The notes under the pieces: model-generated
Seen by the model: the letters and a program-made list of their open reading frames with translations, nothing else
Database searches by the model: none
Told to the model about the DNA's origin: nothing
Translations under genes and position numbers: made by a program
Shown here: piece by piece, positions 1 to 8,571 of the stretch
Layout: each line of letters opens with the position of its first letter
How positions within the stretch are numbered: the first letter of the stretch is position 1
NCBI GenBank assembly: GCA_016763135.1
Contig: JAESUI010000281.1
Coordinates: 1-11,912, forward strand
Length of the DNA: 11,912 bases
DNA from: Flavobacteriales bacterium
Lineage (GTDB): Bacteria; Bacteroidota; Bacteroidia; Flavobacteriales_E; Vicingaceae
Reading direction: 5' to 3'

Positions 1-1
1 G

Positions 2-625
2 AAAGAATTAGAGATTATAGCAGCTGCTTTGGAGTTGTTTATGAAGTATGGAATTAAAAGTTTAACAATGGATGACATTGCCAGACATTTACACATTTCA
101 AAAAAAACACTTTACTTATATGTAAATGACAAGAAGGACCTTGTAAAAAAAGGAATGGAGTTCGCTATTTCAGGTAAACAGGAGACTGTTTGTGAAGCTA
201 TTGGAGCTAGTGCGACAGCTATAGATGAATTAATAGGTATTACAAGGTGCGTTAGCGCTAGTTTGGGTGAAATGCATCCATCAGTATTATACGATATACA
301 AAAATACCATCCTTTTGCATGGGAGTTATTAATGAAACATAAAACTGAGTTTATTTATGGTGTTATGCTTGATAATTTAAAGCGTGGTGTAAAAGAAAAG
401 TACTATCGAAAAAATATTAATCCAGATGTAGTAGCATCTATATATATAACAATGATGGACACCATAATGAATCCTGAGCATCCTATTACTAAAAAAATGA
501 ATATTGAAAAGCTCCATCTTGAGGTAATTAATTATCACTTAAATGGCATCTGCAATCAAAAAGGGCTTGTTTATCTACAAGCGGTAATCAAAAAGGAACA
601 ACTTATTCTCTTATCTATTGATTAA
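2..625 (+). CDS. TetR/AcrR-family transcriptional regulator, 5'-partial
   Basis: This is a DNA-binding repressor-type regulator, likely controlling the efflux operon that follows. The reading frame is open to the left edge, giving 207 visible residues; the true start lies just outside. The first ~48 visible residues are a classic TetR N-terminus: helix 1 (AAALELFMKYGIKS), then the helix-turn-helix TMDDIARHLHISKKTLYLY and DKKDLV. The remaining ~160 residues are a divergent, mostly helical ligand-binding and dimerisation domain, as usual in the family, so the inducer cannot be predicted. Total length fits the ~200-residue norm, so only a few N-terminal residues should be missing. A TTG at 29 lies inside helix 1 and is not the start. 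The gene ends 19 bp before the channel gene on the same strand, which suggests co-transcription and autoregulation. The operator would be upstream and is not visible. Confidence 0.93.
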   Translation, partial: KELEIIAAALELFMKYGIKSLTMDDIARHLHISKKTLYLYVNDKKDLVKKGMEFAISGKQETVCEAIGASATAIDELIGITRCVSASLGEMHPSVLYDIQKYHPFAWELLMKHKTEFIYGVMLDNLKRGVKEKYYRKNINPDVVASIYITMMDTIMNPEHPITKKMNIEKLHLEVINYHLNGICNQKGLVYLQAVIKKEQLILLSID

Positions 626-644
626 TAGTGTTAAAAAAAATCGA

Positions 645-1976
645 ATGAAAAAAATCTTCACCATACTAAGTATATTTTTTATAGTTGAATCTGTTTTTGC
701 TCAAAATGTAGCAGAATTTTCTTTAGAGCAAGCTAAAAAATATGCATTAGAGCACAATTACAATAATCAAAAATCAAAGCTTGACATTAAAATTGCCAAG
801 AAAAAAGTTACAGAAATTAGAGCGATAGGATTGCCCCAAGTAAATGCGGAAGCTAAAGTTCAAAAATTTTTGGATGTGGCAACTAGTCTTGCTCCAGCAA
901 ATGCTTTTAACCCTGCAGCTCCTGCAGGCGAATTGGCAGAATTGCAGTTTGGGTTAGACTACAATAATTCTGTTGGTATTACGGCTTCCCAACTAATTTT
1001 TGATGGCTCATATATTGTCGGGTTACAGGCAGCAAAAACATATCGAGAGGTTTCGGTTAACAATCAAATTAAAACAGAAGTTGAATTAAAAGAAGCGATT
1101 GTTCAAGCTTATTTTACAGTATTAGTTGCTAATGAAAATGCAGAAGTTTTAAATCAGTCATTAACATCAACAGAAAAAATGTTGACTGAAACTAAAGCAC
1201 TTTATGAGGTAGGATTAATAGAGGAGCAAAGTGTTGACCAATTAATGTTAACCACTAATGAGTTAAAAACTTCTGTTGGTATAGCAAATGGTCAAATTGA
1301 ATTTGCTGAAAAACTATTAAAACTCCAAATGGGAATAGACATAGATAGTGTGATTTTTTTATCAGATAATATAGATGCATTTGTTAGTAACATAAGCTTA
1401 GAGCCGTTACAAAAAGAGTTTAATGTTGTTAATCATATCGATTTTCAATTAATTGAAGGGAATGTGAGGTTGATGAAATTGAACCTTAGAAAAGAAAAGT
1501 ATTCTTTTTTACCATCACTCAATGTTTTTTTTAATCACCAACAACAAAACATGAGCAATGAGTTTGACATGTTTAGTGGTGGAGATTGGTATCCGATGAC
1601 TGTTGTTGGAGCGTCATTAAAGCTGCCAATTTTAACGAGTGGTTCTCGATTAGCGAAAATGAGTCAAGCAAAAATTGAGTTTGATAAAGCAGAGATAGAT
1701 GCAGAACAGGTTGAACAAAATTTAAAATATCAATCTCAATTGTCTAAATCAAATTATGAAACGGAATATGAGACATATTCTAATCAGAAATCAAATTTAG
1801 AATTAGCAAAAAAGATATACGATAAAACGATTAAAAAATATAAAGAAGGAGTGGCTTCTAGTTTAGAGTTGTCACAAACTCAAAATCAATATTTAAATGC
1901 AGAAGGAAAATATATTAAATCACTATTCGATTTATTGAAGGCTAAATCAGCGCTTGAAAAATCATACGGCAAATAA
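645..1976 (+). CDS. TolC-like outer membrane efflux channel protein (OEP family)
   Basis: This is the outer membrane exit duct of the tripartite efflux system, 443 aa, normal for the family. I chose ATG 645 because it begins a clean signal peptide, MKKIFTILSIFFIVESVFAQ, with likely cleavage around residues 19-20. An in-frame TTG at 618 would overlap the regulator gene and add nine polar residues before it. The mature protein shows the two-fold OEP layout. Long amphipathic helices run from about 25-70, 130-240, 255-285 and 335-440, with beta-strand-like segments near 105-120 (SVGITASQLIFDGS) and 290-330 (SFLPSLNVFF, VVGASLKLPIL). The paired helix signatures are LYEVGLIEEQSVDQL (187-200) and KYKEGVASSLELSQTQNQYL (398-417). 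The adaptor gene follows after 27 bp. The channel has no lipobox, unlike OprM-type channels. Confidence 0.95.
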   Translation: MKKIFTILSIFFIVESVFAQNVAEFSLEQAKKYALEHNYNNQKSKLDIKIAKKKVTEIRAIGLPQVNAEAKVQKFLDVATSLAPANAFNPAAPAGELAELQFGLDYNNSVGITASQLIFDGSYIVGLQAAKTYREVSVNNQIKTEVELKEAIVQAYFTVLVANENAEVLNQSLTSTEKMLTETKALYEVGLIEEQSVDQLMLTTNELKTSVGIANGQIEFAEKLLKLQMGIDIDSVIFLSDNIDAFVSNISLEPLQKEFNVVNHIDFQLIEGNVRLMKLNLRKEKYSFLPSLNVFFNHQQQNMSNEFDMFSGGDWYPMTVVGASLKLPILTSGSRLAKMSQAKIEFDKAEIDAEQVEQNLKYQSQLSKSNYETEYETYSNQKSNLELAKKIYDKTIKKYKEGVASSLELSQTQNQYLNAEGKYIKSLFDLLKAKSALEKSYGK

Positions 1977-2003
1977 CATAAGAATAACCAAACTCAATAT
2001 AAA

Positions 2004-3173
2004 ATGAAGAGAATAATAATATTAATAAGTACGTCAGTATTACTTGTTGCCTGCGGGGGGAATAATGAAAAATCTGTAGAAGAGATAATTGCTTCGGAAA
2101 ATTTAGAAGAAATTAGAACTGAAAGAGCTGAAATTGTAAAAAAGCAAACGGTTTATGCTGAGCAAATAGAGCTATTAGATGCTAAAATTTCAGAACTAGA
2201 TACAAACAAAAAAATTGCACTAATTACTTCATTTACTGTTAAAGAAGAGGTTTTTAATCATTTTATAGAATTACAAGGAAATGTGAGTACAAAGAGTCTG
2301 TTGGTTATTTATCCAGAATATCCGGGAATATTAACAAATGTTTATGTAAAAGAAGGGCAGCAAGTAAGTAAAGGACAAAAGTTAGCTAAAATTGATGATG
2401 GAGGTTTAACACCACAGTTGGCTCAGATGCAGATACAAGCAGATTTAGCTAAAACGACTTATGAGCGTCAAGAACGATTATGGAAGCAAAAAATAGGTAG
2501 TGAAATGCAATACCTTCAAGCAAAAACAAATTATGAGGCACAAAACAAGATGGTCAATCAGATGCAAGAGCAAATTGAGAAAACAATTGTAAAGGCGCCT
2601 TTTTCAGGAACTATTGATGAGGTAATTACGGAACAAGGGAATATGGTTAGCCCAGGAATGACTCAATTGATGCGAATTGTAAACCTTGACAACATGCATA
2701 TAGAAACGAATGTGCCTGAGCGGCACATTACATCTATTACAAAAGATAAAAAGGTAGAAGTGGATTTACCTGTTTTAGGAGAAATTATTCATTCAAAAAT
2801 AAGTCAAGTAGGTAATTATATTAATCCTGCAAATAGAACTTTTAAAATAGAAGTGCCAGTACCAAATGGCAACAAAATGATAAAACCAAATTTAACAGCT
2901 AAAATTAAAATTAACGACTATACCAATGATAAAGCTTTATTAATCCCTCAAAGTATTATTTCTGAAAATGCAATAGGAGGTCAATATATTTATGTGGTTA
3001 CTGACAAAGTGAATAGCTTAGGAATTGCTCAAAAAACAATTATTGAAACAGGAAAAACCGAAGGTGATTTTATTGAGGTTTTAAAAGGTATTGAAGATGG
3101 AGCTGAAATTATTTTAGAAGGTGCTCGTAGTATCAAAAATGGACAAGAGGTAAAAGTTATCACTCAAAAATAG
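2004..3173 (+). CDS. RND efflux periplasmic adaptor (membrane fusion protein), lipoprotein
   Basis: This is the periplasmic link between the RND pump and the TolC-like channel, 389 aa. The N-terminus, MKRIIILISTSVLLVACGGN, is a lipoprotein signal with lipobox LVAC, so Cys17 should be lipidated. Residues ~22-67 are charged and heptad-like (a predicted short coiled coil), an N-terminal extension seen in many Bacteroidota adaptors. The first lipoyl half-motif is at 104-131 (PGILTNVYVKEGQQVSKGQK region). A helical hairpin spans ~135-192, and the second lipoyl half is at 196-226 (VKAPFSGTIDEVITEQGNMV). A beta-barrel covers ~232-305, including NYINPANRTFKIEVPVPNG, and a membrane-proximal domain ends the protein (~310-389; TGKTEGDFIEVLKGIEDGAE). 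The domain order matches HlyD/AcrA-type adaptors of RND pumps. The stop codon lies 7 bp before the pump start, which fits translational coupling. Confidence 0.95.
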   Translation: MKRIIILISTSVLLVACGGNNEKSVEEIIASENLEEIRTERAEIVKKQTVYAEQIELLDAKISELDTNKKIALITSFTVKEEVFNHFIELQGNVSTKSLLVIYPEYPGILTNVYVKEGQQVSKGQKLAKIDDGGLTPQLAQMQIQADLAKTTYERQERLWKQKIGSEMQYLQAKTNYEAQNKMVNQMQEQIEKTIVKAPFSGTIDEVITEQGNMVSPGMTQLMRIVNLDNMHIETNVPERHITSITKDKKVEVDLPVLGEIIHSKISQVGNYINPANRTFKIEVPVPNGNKMIKPNLTAKIKINDYTNDKALLIPQSIISENAIGGQYIYVVTDKVNSLGIAQKTIIETGKTEGDFIEVLKGIEDGAEIILEGARSIKNGQEVKVITQK

Positions 3174-3176
3174 AGG
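3172..3176 (+). promoter_or_regulatory. Possible Shine-Dalgarno for the RND pump gene
   Basis: AGAGG overlaps the adaptor's TAG stop and sits four bases before ATG 3181. The spacing is short and Bacteroidota often do without such sites, so its use is uncertain. It is still the clearest purine-rich site in this operon, and its position suggests the ribosome reinitiates on the pump after finishing the adaptor. Confidence 0.35.
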
Positions 3177-3180
3177 AAAA

Positions 3181-6100
3181 ATGACTGATCAAAATAAAAA
3201 AATAGATAAGGAATTTGGATTGTCATCATGGGCAATTAACAATAAAACTACAATATATGTAGCAATGATTATTCTCCTGTTTATGGGGGTTTCGGCCTAT
3301 TTTAGTATGCCCAGAGAGAATTTTCCTGAGATTAAAGAAACGAAGATTTATATCAGTTCAATTTATCCTGGTAACACGGCAGAAGATATTGAAAAGCTAA
3401 TTACAGAGCCACTGGAAGATAAATTGAAAACAATAAGTAATGTAGTTAAAATTACATCAACATCTCAAGAAGATTATTCTATGGTTGTAGTTGAGTTTGA
3501 TGAGAAAATTACAGTGGATCAGGCTAAACAAAAAGTAAAAGATGAAATAGATACGGAAACAGCAGGTGAAGATTGGCCAACTTTTAATGGAGCTAAAGTA
3601 GAGCCAAATATTTTTGATTTAAGTATGTCAGAACAAATTCCGATTCTTAACATTAATCTTTCAGGGGATTATCCTGTAGAAAAATTAAAAGAATTTGCTG
3701 AATATTTAGAAGATGAAATAGAAGATTTAGATGAAATTAAACAAGTAGATATCCGCGGAGTTCAAAAAAAGGAAGTAGAAATTGCTGTAGACATCTATAA
3801 AATGATGGCTTCTAAAGTAAGTTTTGATGACATAAGAAATGCTATAAATGGAGGGAATGTAAATATTTCTGCAGGAAATTTAATTGCAAGTGGACAAAGA
3901 AGAACCATTAGTATTTTGGGAGAAATAGAAGACCCAAAAGAGCTAGAAAACTTTGTGGTAAAAGCAGAAAAAGGGAATCCTATTTACCTAAGAGATCTTG
4001 CAAAGGTCACCTTTAAAGAAAAAGAAAGAACGAGTTATGCAAGAGAATTTGGGAGTAGGGCAGTAATGCTTGATGTGAAAAAACGTGCAGGAAAAAATAT
4101 GGTTACGGCTGCAGAAAAAATTGAAGTAATAGTAGCTAATGCTAAATCAAAAATATTCCCTATAGACCTTAAAGTAACTACTACCAATGATCAATCGTCA
4201 AAAACAATAGGGCAGGTAGATGATTTGGTTAACAACATTATTTTCGGAATTATTTTAGTAGTAGGTGTTTTAATGTTTTTCTTAGGGTTTAAGAACGCAT
4301 TATTTGTGGGGTTTGCCATTCCAATGTCTATGTTAATGTCGTTAATGGTGCTTGAACAACTTGGGTACACGATGAATACCATGATTTTATTTGGGCTCAT
4401 TATGGGGCTTGGGATGTTAGTAGATAATGGGATTGTAGTAGTCGAAAATGTTTATCGACTCATGGATGAAGAAGGAATGAGTAGGATAAAAGCGGCAAAA
4501 CAAGGAATATCAGAAATTGCTTTTCCGATTATTGTTTCTACTGCAACAACAGTAGCTGCATTTATTCCTTTAGGAATGTGGCCAGGGGTTATGGGTGAGT
4601 TTATGATTTATTTTCCGATAACACTTTCTGTTGTTTTAGGATCATCTTTAGTTGTGGCTATCTTTTTTAATTCAGTATTGGTATCACAATTTATGACTAC
4701 TGAAGATAAGGACATGCCATTAAAACGAATTGTTATTATTACATCTATTGTTGGTGGGATGGGAGTATTAATTTTACTTTCAGGAACAACATACAGGTCT
4801 TTAGGAAGTATTATGGTAGTAACAGCAATTATGTTGTGGGTTTACCGATTAGGACTTCGTAGAATGGTTAATTTCTTTCAAGAAAAAGTATTAACTCGTT
4901 GGGAAAGAGGGTATGAAAAGTTATTGCGATATGCATTAAAAGGGTGGAGACCCTATGTTGTAAGTTTCGGAACAGTTCTTTTATTGTTTGTTACTTTCGG
5001 AGGTTTTGGAGGTTCTGTTGCTAGCCAGAGAACTAAAATTGAATTTTTTCCGGATAATACTCCTAATCAAATTATTGTATATATAGAGTATCCGCAAGGA
5101 ACAGATATTGATAAAACAAATGCCATTACTAAGGAAATAGAACAGCGTATATATACTACTTTAAATTCAGAAGAATATATGGATGGAGATCATAACTTCT
5201 TAGTAGAAAGCGCTGTTTCTCAAGTTGGTGCTGGAGCAGGAAATCCGCAAACTGATGGTGGATCTGCAGCAGATATGCCACATAGAGGGAAAGTGACTGT
5301 GTCTATGAGAGAATATAAGTTTAGAAGAGGAAAAGACAGTAAAGACCTTCAAAAGAAAGTTCAGGAAGCGTTGAAAGATATTTATCCTGGCGTTGCTATT
5401 TCTGTAGAAAAAGATGCCGCAGGACCTCCTGCAGGATATCCGATTAATATAGAGTTAGAAGGGAAAGATTATTCGGAATTAATTGCTACTGCCGAAAAAA
5501 TGAAAGATTTTATTGATACCAAAAATATCCAAGGAATAGATGAGCTAAAGATTGATGTAAATAAGTCTAAACCAAGTATGCAGGTTAAAATTGACAGAAA
5601 GAAGGCGGGAGAGTTGGGTGTAAATGCGGTACAAGTAGGGCAACAATTGCGTAATTCTATCTTTGGTGCTAAGGCAGGAGTTTATAAAGAAGATGGTGAT
5701 GATTATGATATTTACATTCGTTTTAATGAAGAAAACAAGTACAATACGAGCGCATTGTTTGATCAAAAAATAACATTTAGAGATCCTAGTTCTGGTCAAA
5801 TAAAAGAAGTTCCTGTTTCTGCAATTACCAAACAAAAAAACAATTCAGGCTTTAGTGCAATAAAACATAAAAAGTTAAAAAGGGTAGTTACTGTATATTC
5901 TGCGTTAAGCCCAGGCTATACGGATGCAGGAGCTATTGTTGCTCAAATACAGAGTGAGATGAAAGGTTTTAATGAGAAACCTAAGGCAGTAAAGATTGAT
6001 TTTACAGGGCAAATTGAAGAGCAAAATAAACAAATGACTTTTTTAATGGGGGCCTTTTTTACAGGGCTTGGGTTAATCTTTTTAATTCTAATCCTACAGT

Positions 6101-6642
6101 TTAATTCTGTGTCTAAACCCGCAATAATTATGTTAGCTATATTTTTAAGTTTAATAGGAGTTTTTGGAGGCTTAATTATTACAGGTAAACCATTTGTTAT
6201 TATGATGACGATGATGGGTATTATTTCTTTAGCAGGGATTGTAGTAAATAACGGAGTAGTACTGCTCGATTATACACAGCTTTTGATCGATAGAAAAAAG
6301 CTAGAATATGGGTTAACGAAAGAACAGTCGGTAGATAAGGAAACGTTGTTAGAAATAATTGTTGTGGCAGGAAAAGCACGTTTACGACCTGTGTTGTTAA
6401 CAGCGATTACTACTATTTTAGGATTAATCCCATTGGCAACAGGATTAAACATTAATTTTTTTACGCTATTTAGTGAGTTTGATGCTCATGTTTATGTTGG
6501 TGGGGATAATGTAATTTTTTGGGGGCCTTTAGCTTGGACTATTATTTACGGATTGTTTATAGCAACATTCTTAACGTTGATTGTCGTTCCTGTTTTATTC
6601 TTTTTGGTAGAGAAATTAAAAATGAGAGTGATTTATAAATAA
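3181..6642 (+). CDS. RND-family efflux transporter permease (HAE-1/AcrB-like)
   Basis: This is a proton-driven inner-membrane pump that exports substrates through the adaptor and channel encoded just upstream. At 1153 aa it is ~100 longer than AcrB. TM1 is at ~24-43; the first periplasmic loop follows, with IYPGNTAEDIEKLITEPLED typical of the porter domain. TM2-TM6 fall at ~351-370, 373-393, 399-421, 446-466 and 476-500. Two further hydrophobic segments (517-535, 541-558) precede TM7 (592-611). The second periplasmic loop runs to ~950, and TM8-TM12 occupy 953-1143. The TM4 motif is GMLVDNGIVVVEN, keeping Asp415 with Asn416 where AcrB has a second Asp. TM10 reads GIVVNNGVVLLDY, with Asn1023 near the position of AcrB's relay Lys. 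These variants occur in many non-AcrB HAE-1 pumps, so activity is not in doubt on this ground. The substrate (drug, metabolite or lipid) cannot be told. Confidence 0.96.
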   Translation: MTDQNKKIDKEFGLSSWAINNKTTIYVAMIILLFMGVSAYFSMPRENFPEIKETKIYISSIYPGNTAEDIEKLITEPLEDKLKTISNVVKITSTSQEDYSMVVVEFDEKITVDQAKQKVKDEIDTETAGEDWPTFNGAKVEPNIFDLSMSEQIPILNINLSGDYPVEKLKEFAEYLEDEIEDLDEIKQVDIRGVQKKEVEIAVDIYKMMASKVSFDDIRNAINGGNVNISAGNLIASGQRRTISILGEIEDPKELENFVVKAEKGNPIYLRDLAKVTFKEKERTSYAREFGSRAVMLDVKKRAGKNMVTAAEKIEVIVANAKSKIFPIDLKVTTTNDQSSKTIGQVDDLVNNIIFGIILVVGVLMFFLGFKNALFVGFAIPMSMLMSLMVLEQLGYTMNTMILFGLIMGLGMLVDNGIVVVENVYRLMDEEGMSRIKAAKQGISEIAFPIIVSTATTVAAFIPLGMWPGVMGEFMIYFPITLSVVLGSSLVVAIFFNSVLVSQFMTTEDKDMPLKRIVIITSIVGGMGVLILLSGTTYRSLGSIMVVTAIMLWVYRLGLRRMVNFFQEKVLTRWERGYEKLLRYALKGWRPYVVSFGTVLLLFVTFGGFGGSVASQRTKIEFFPDNTPNQIIVYIEYPQGTDIDKTNAITKEIEQRIYTTLNSEEYMDGDHNFLVESAVSQVGAGAGNPQTDGGSAADMPHRGKVTVSMREYKFRRGKDSKDLQKKVQEALKDIYPGVAISVEKDAAGPPAGYPINIELEGKDYSELIATAEKMKDFIDTKNIQGIDELKIDVNKSKPSMQVKIDRKKAGELGVNAVQVGQQLRNSIFGAKAGVYKEDGDDYDIYIRFNEENKYNTSALFDQKITFRDPSSGQIKEVPVSAITKQKNNSGFSAIKHKKLKRVVTVYSALSPGYTDAGAIVAQIQSEMKGFNEKPKAVKIDFTGQIEEQNKQMTFLMGAFFTGLGLIFLILILQFNSVSKPAIIMLAIFLSLIGVFGGLIITGKPFVIMMTMMGIISLAGIVVNNGVVLLDYTQLLIDRKKLEYGLTKEQSVDKETLLEIIVVAGKARLRPVLLTAITTILGLIPLATGLNINFFTLFSEFDAHVYVGGDNVIFWGPLAWTIIYGLFIATFLTLIVVPVLFFLVEKLKMRVIYK

Positions 6643-6658
6643 CGAAAGAAGAGTAATA

Positions 6659-6696
6659 AAAAAGGGTCTATTTACCAATATAAATAGACCCTTTTT
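6659..6696. terminator. Bidirectional rho-independent terminator
   Basis: A perfect 16-bp inverted repeat pairs 6659-6674 with 6681-6696 around the loop CCAATA. The arms begin AAAAAGGGTCTATTTA on the + strand, so each strand's hairpin ends in a T run. It lies 17 bp after the pump stop and 11 bp beyond the stop of the convergent secreted-protein gene, placed to end transcripts from both sides. Confidence 0.9.
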
Positions 6697-6706
6697 ATTA
6701 TAGAAG

Positions 6707-8527
6707 TTATTGCTTCACAATTTTTTTGCTAACCCTATTGGCTCCATCAGTAATGGTAATAAAATAAATTCCATTTGGTTGGTTAGATAAATTAACAACT
6801 GTACGATTTTGAGTAATGGTTTGCGTTTTAATTTGCTTACCAACTAAATTATAAATGCTCAATGTTGCTGAGTTGTTTAGCAGCTTGTAATTAATGGTTA
6901 AGTCATTGTTAAATGGGTTGGGGAAAACCTCGAGGGCTAAATCATCTTCAATGACAGAATTAATAGAGGTGAGAACATTTCCTGTTTCACACGTTGAAAC
7001 TAGACCATTGCAAAATTTGCTTCTAATTGAATCTACCTTTTCATTCATCACAGCTACCGAAGCCATATTACCACTTCCAGTATAATCTACTCCAGTAACA
7101 AGGGCTATATCTAAATGGACAATACTTCCTGGTTGTAGTGTAAAAGAATCAAAAGAACCCATTCCTTTTCTATCACCAGGCGGATTTCCTTCTGTAATTT
7201 CTGACCAATTTGTTGGTGAAGCGCTCACCCCTGAGGTTGAATAAAACAATGGATCGGAAGTAGCTGGAAACATGTGTTTTGTAGGGATTGTTCCTCCACC
7301 TGAAAAATGACCATTGCCACCATAGACTAAAGAGCTATTATCTAGCCATTTTCCACCTAAGTATTTATAATAATCTAGTCCTGTTATTGGTGCGCTTTGT
7401 GGGCCACTACCGCCACCATATTGCATGAAGTAACCTAGCCCAGATGTTTCATTATCTACGATTCCATCACCATAACCTTGGCCTAAACATTCGTAAGGAG
7501 TTCCGTTTGAGTCTAATACGTCTTGTATAGTCATAGTAAACGGATTGTCTATACCATCATTATCTTTTGGTCCATTTAAGAGAACAATGCTTTGTGCTGC
7601 TAGGTTACTACCATAACCAGACACTCCCGCATTGTCTTCATCAAAACTGTCTCCATTATACCCATAGAAAGATGATCGAGCTACATCACTACCTAAAAAA
7701 TCATCACTATAATTCCCAACATCTAAGTCGGCAGCAAAGCCTACGCGCGCATCAAATAGTGTGAATGTTGATCGATTAATTATTTCATAATTTAGAAATA
7801 CCGTACTACTTAATGCTGAATCTTGGTTAGTTGCAAAAGCATAAGCCATTACCCTAACCTCAGATCTACTTGAAGGAATTGCCCAAGTTGAAGGACGCTC
7901 GTCATTATAAACAAAGAAGATAGCTTGATCTCCTTTAATAAGAGGGTAATCTCCAGCACTAGGGGCGTAAAAATTATCACCATCATTATCAAAATAAGGT
8001 GCTATATTCCATAACTGACCCTTACTTACATCTCCATGAGCTGGCCAATCCAAAATGGATGATGGAATTTGATATCCTGGAAAGTTGGCTGTTTGAGTTG
8101 TAGTCCCGTTAAGAGCATCGTATAATCCAGCTGAATACCAATCTTTAAATAGCTGTATTGTTGAACAATTAATTTTCCAAACTCTGTCCCATATTTGGGC
8201 TGATGTAGCATAATGTTGAGGGTCCATTATTGGGCCTGCATAAAGATCTGCATTGTTATTTATTTGAGGAACCATTCCCTTCATTTGTCCATTTACATCT
8301 TGTCCAATTAGTATAAGGTTAGCTGAAAAAATGGTGTTCTTGCCACTATTGATAGGGTATTCGTAAGATGGCAGGCCACTAACGGGGTCATTAAACAAAA
8401 AAGCATTAACGTTAATTCTGGCTTTAACATTATTAATATTTAGGTACTCAGATGATTGAGCATTAATTTGATTCAAACCGATACAATTAATAATAAATAT
8501 CATTAAATAATTTACGTGAGTTCTCAT
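6707..8527 (-). CDS. Secreted protein with T9SS type A sorting domain, paralogue of upstream gene
   Basis: This 606-aa protein of unknown function should cross the inner membrane by Sec and the outer membrane by the type IX system. The signal peptide is MRTHVNYLMIFIINCIGLNQ followed by INAQ, with cleavage near residue 24. Residues ~25-222 include the acidic motif YFDNDGDNFYAPSAGDYP (178-195), which resembles DxDxDG calcium-binding loops, and GDQAIFFVYND. Residues ~223-506 match the module in the adjacent larger protein, with NRSTFTL, DNDGIDNP, GYGDGIVDNE, YGGNG and SDPLF landmarks. The sorting domain is at ~532-606: VFPNPFNNDLTINY, then LSIYNLVGKQI, PNGIYFITI and a basic end KKIVKQ, the usual type A pattern. 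Such proteins are normally anchored to the cell surface or released after the domain is removed. ATG 8527 is supported by the signal peptide directly after it. There is no recognisable catalytic motif. Confidence 0.9.
   Translation of the reverse strand: MRTHVNYLMIFIINCIGLNQINAQSSEYLNINNVKARINVNAFLFNDPVSGLPSYEYPINSGKNTIFSANLILIGQDVNGQMKGMVPQINNNADLYAGPIMDPQHYATSAQIWDRVWKINCSTIQLFKDWYSAGLYDALNGTTTQTANFPGYQIPSSILDWPAHGDVSKGQLWNIAPYFDNDGDNFYAPSAGDYPLIKGDQAIFFVYNDERPSTWAIPSSRSEVRVMAYAFATNQDSALSSTVFLNYEIINRSTFTLFDARVGFAADLDVGNYSDDFLGSDVARSSFYGYNGDSFDEDNAGVSGYGSNLAAQSIVLLNGPKDNDGIDNPFTMTIQDVLDSNGTPYECLGQGYGDGIVDNETSGLGYFMQYGGGSGPQSAPITGLDYYKYLGGKWLDNSSLVYGGNGHFSGGGTIPTKHMFPATSDPLFYSTSGVSASPTNWSEITEGNPPGDRKGMGSFDSFTLQPGSIVHLDIALVTGVDYTGSGNMASVAVMNEKVDSIRSKFCNGLVSTCETGNVLTSINSVIEDDLALEVFPNPFNNDLTINYKLLNNSATLSIYNLVGKQIKTQTITQNRTVVNLSNQPNGIYFITITDGANRVSKKIVKQ
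7010..7861 (-). repeat. Paralogous secreted-protein module, copy 2 (in the 606-aa protein)
   Basis: Residues ~223-506 of the downstream protein align by eye from end to end with the first ~296 visible residues of the upstream protein. Shared landmarks in the same order are AFATN, INRSTFTL, SDD-(F/Y)-(L/V)-G, YNGD, GV-x-GYG, DNDGIDNP, GYGDGIVDNE, GGNG, SDPLF and ASP-xx-WSE. Nucleotide similarity survives locally around the DNDGIDNP codons (7542-7564), pointing to an old tandem duplication. Confidence 0.8.
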
Positions 8528-8549
8528 AGCTTTTTCTGTTAATGTGAAT

Positions 8550-8557
8550 AAAAATTA
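8550..8557 (-). promoter_or_regulatory. Weak candidate Bacteroidota -7 box
   Basis: Read on the - strand this is TAATTTTT, one mismatch from the Bacteroidota -7 consensus TAnnTTTG, 22 bases before ATG 8527. No matching TTTG-like -33 element was found at the expected distance, so the site could easily be chance in AT-rich DNA. If real, it would let the 606-aa gene be transcribed separately from its upstream paralogue. Confidence 0.2.
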
Positions 8558-8571
8558 GATTAGTTTGTGTA

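Noticed and set aside
29..31. TTG as the start of the TetR-family gene
   Set aside because: The frame stays open to the window edge and the residues before it (KELEIIAAA) fit TetR helix 1, so the gene begins outside the window.
618..644. Longer TolC start at TTG 618
   Set aside because: It would overlap the regulator's end and put nine polar residues before an otherwise perfect signal peptide starting at ATG 645.
4420..4440. Treating the RND relay changes as evidence of a broken pump
   Set aside because: The frame is intact, one key Asp remains, and Asp-Asn with Asn-Asn relay motifs are common in functional HAE-1 relatives.
5545..5835. Minus-strand ORF of 96 codons within the RND gene
   Set aside because: It lies wholly inside the pump's conserved periplasmic domain, and its composition (Ile, Asn, Phe, Tyr runs) is that of AT-rich antisense.
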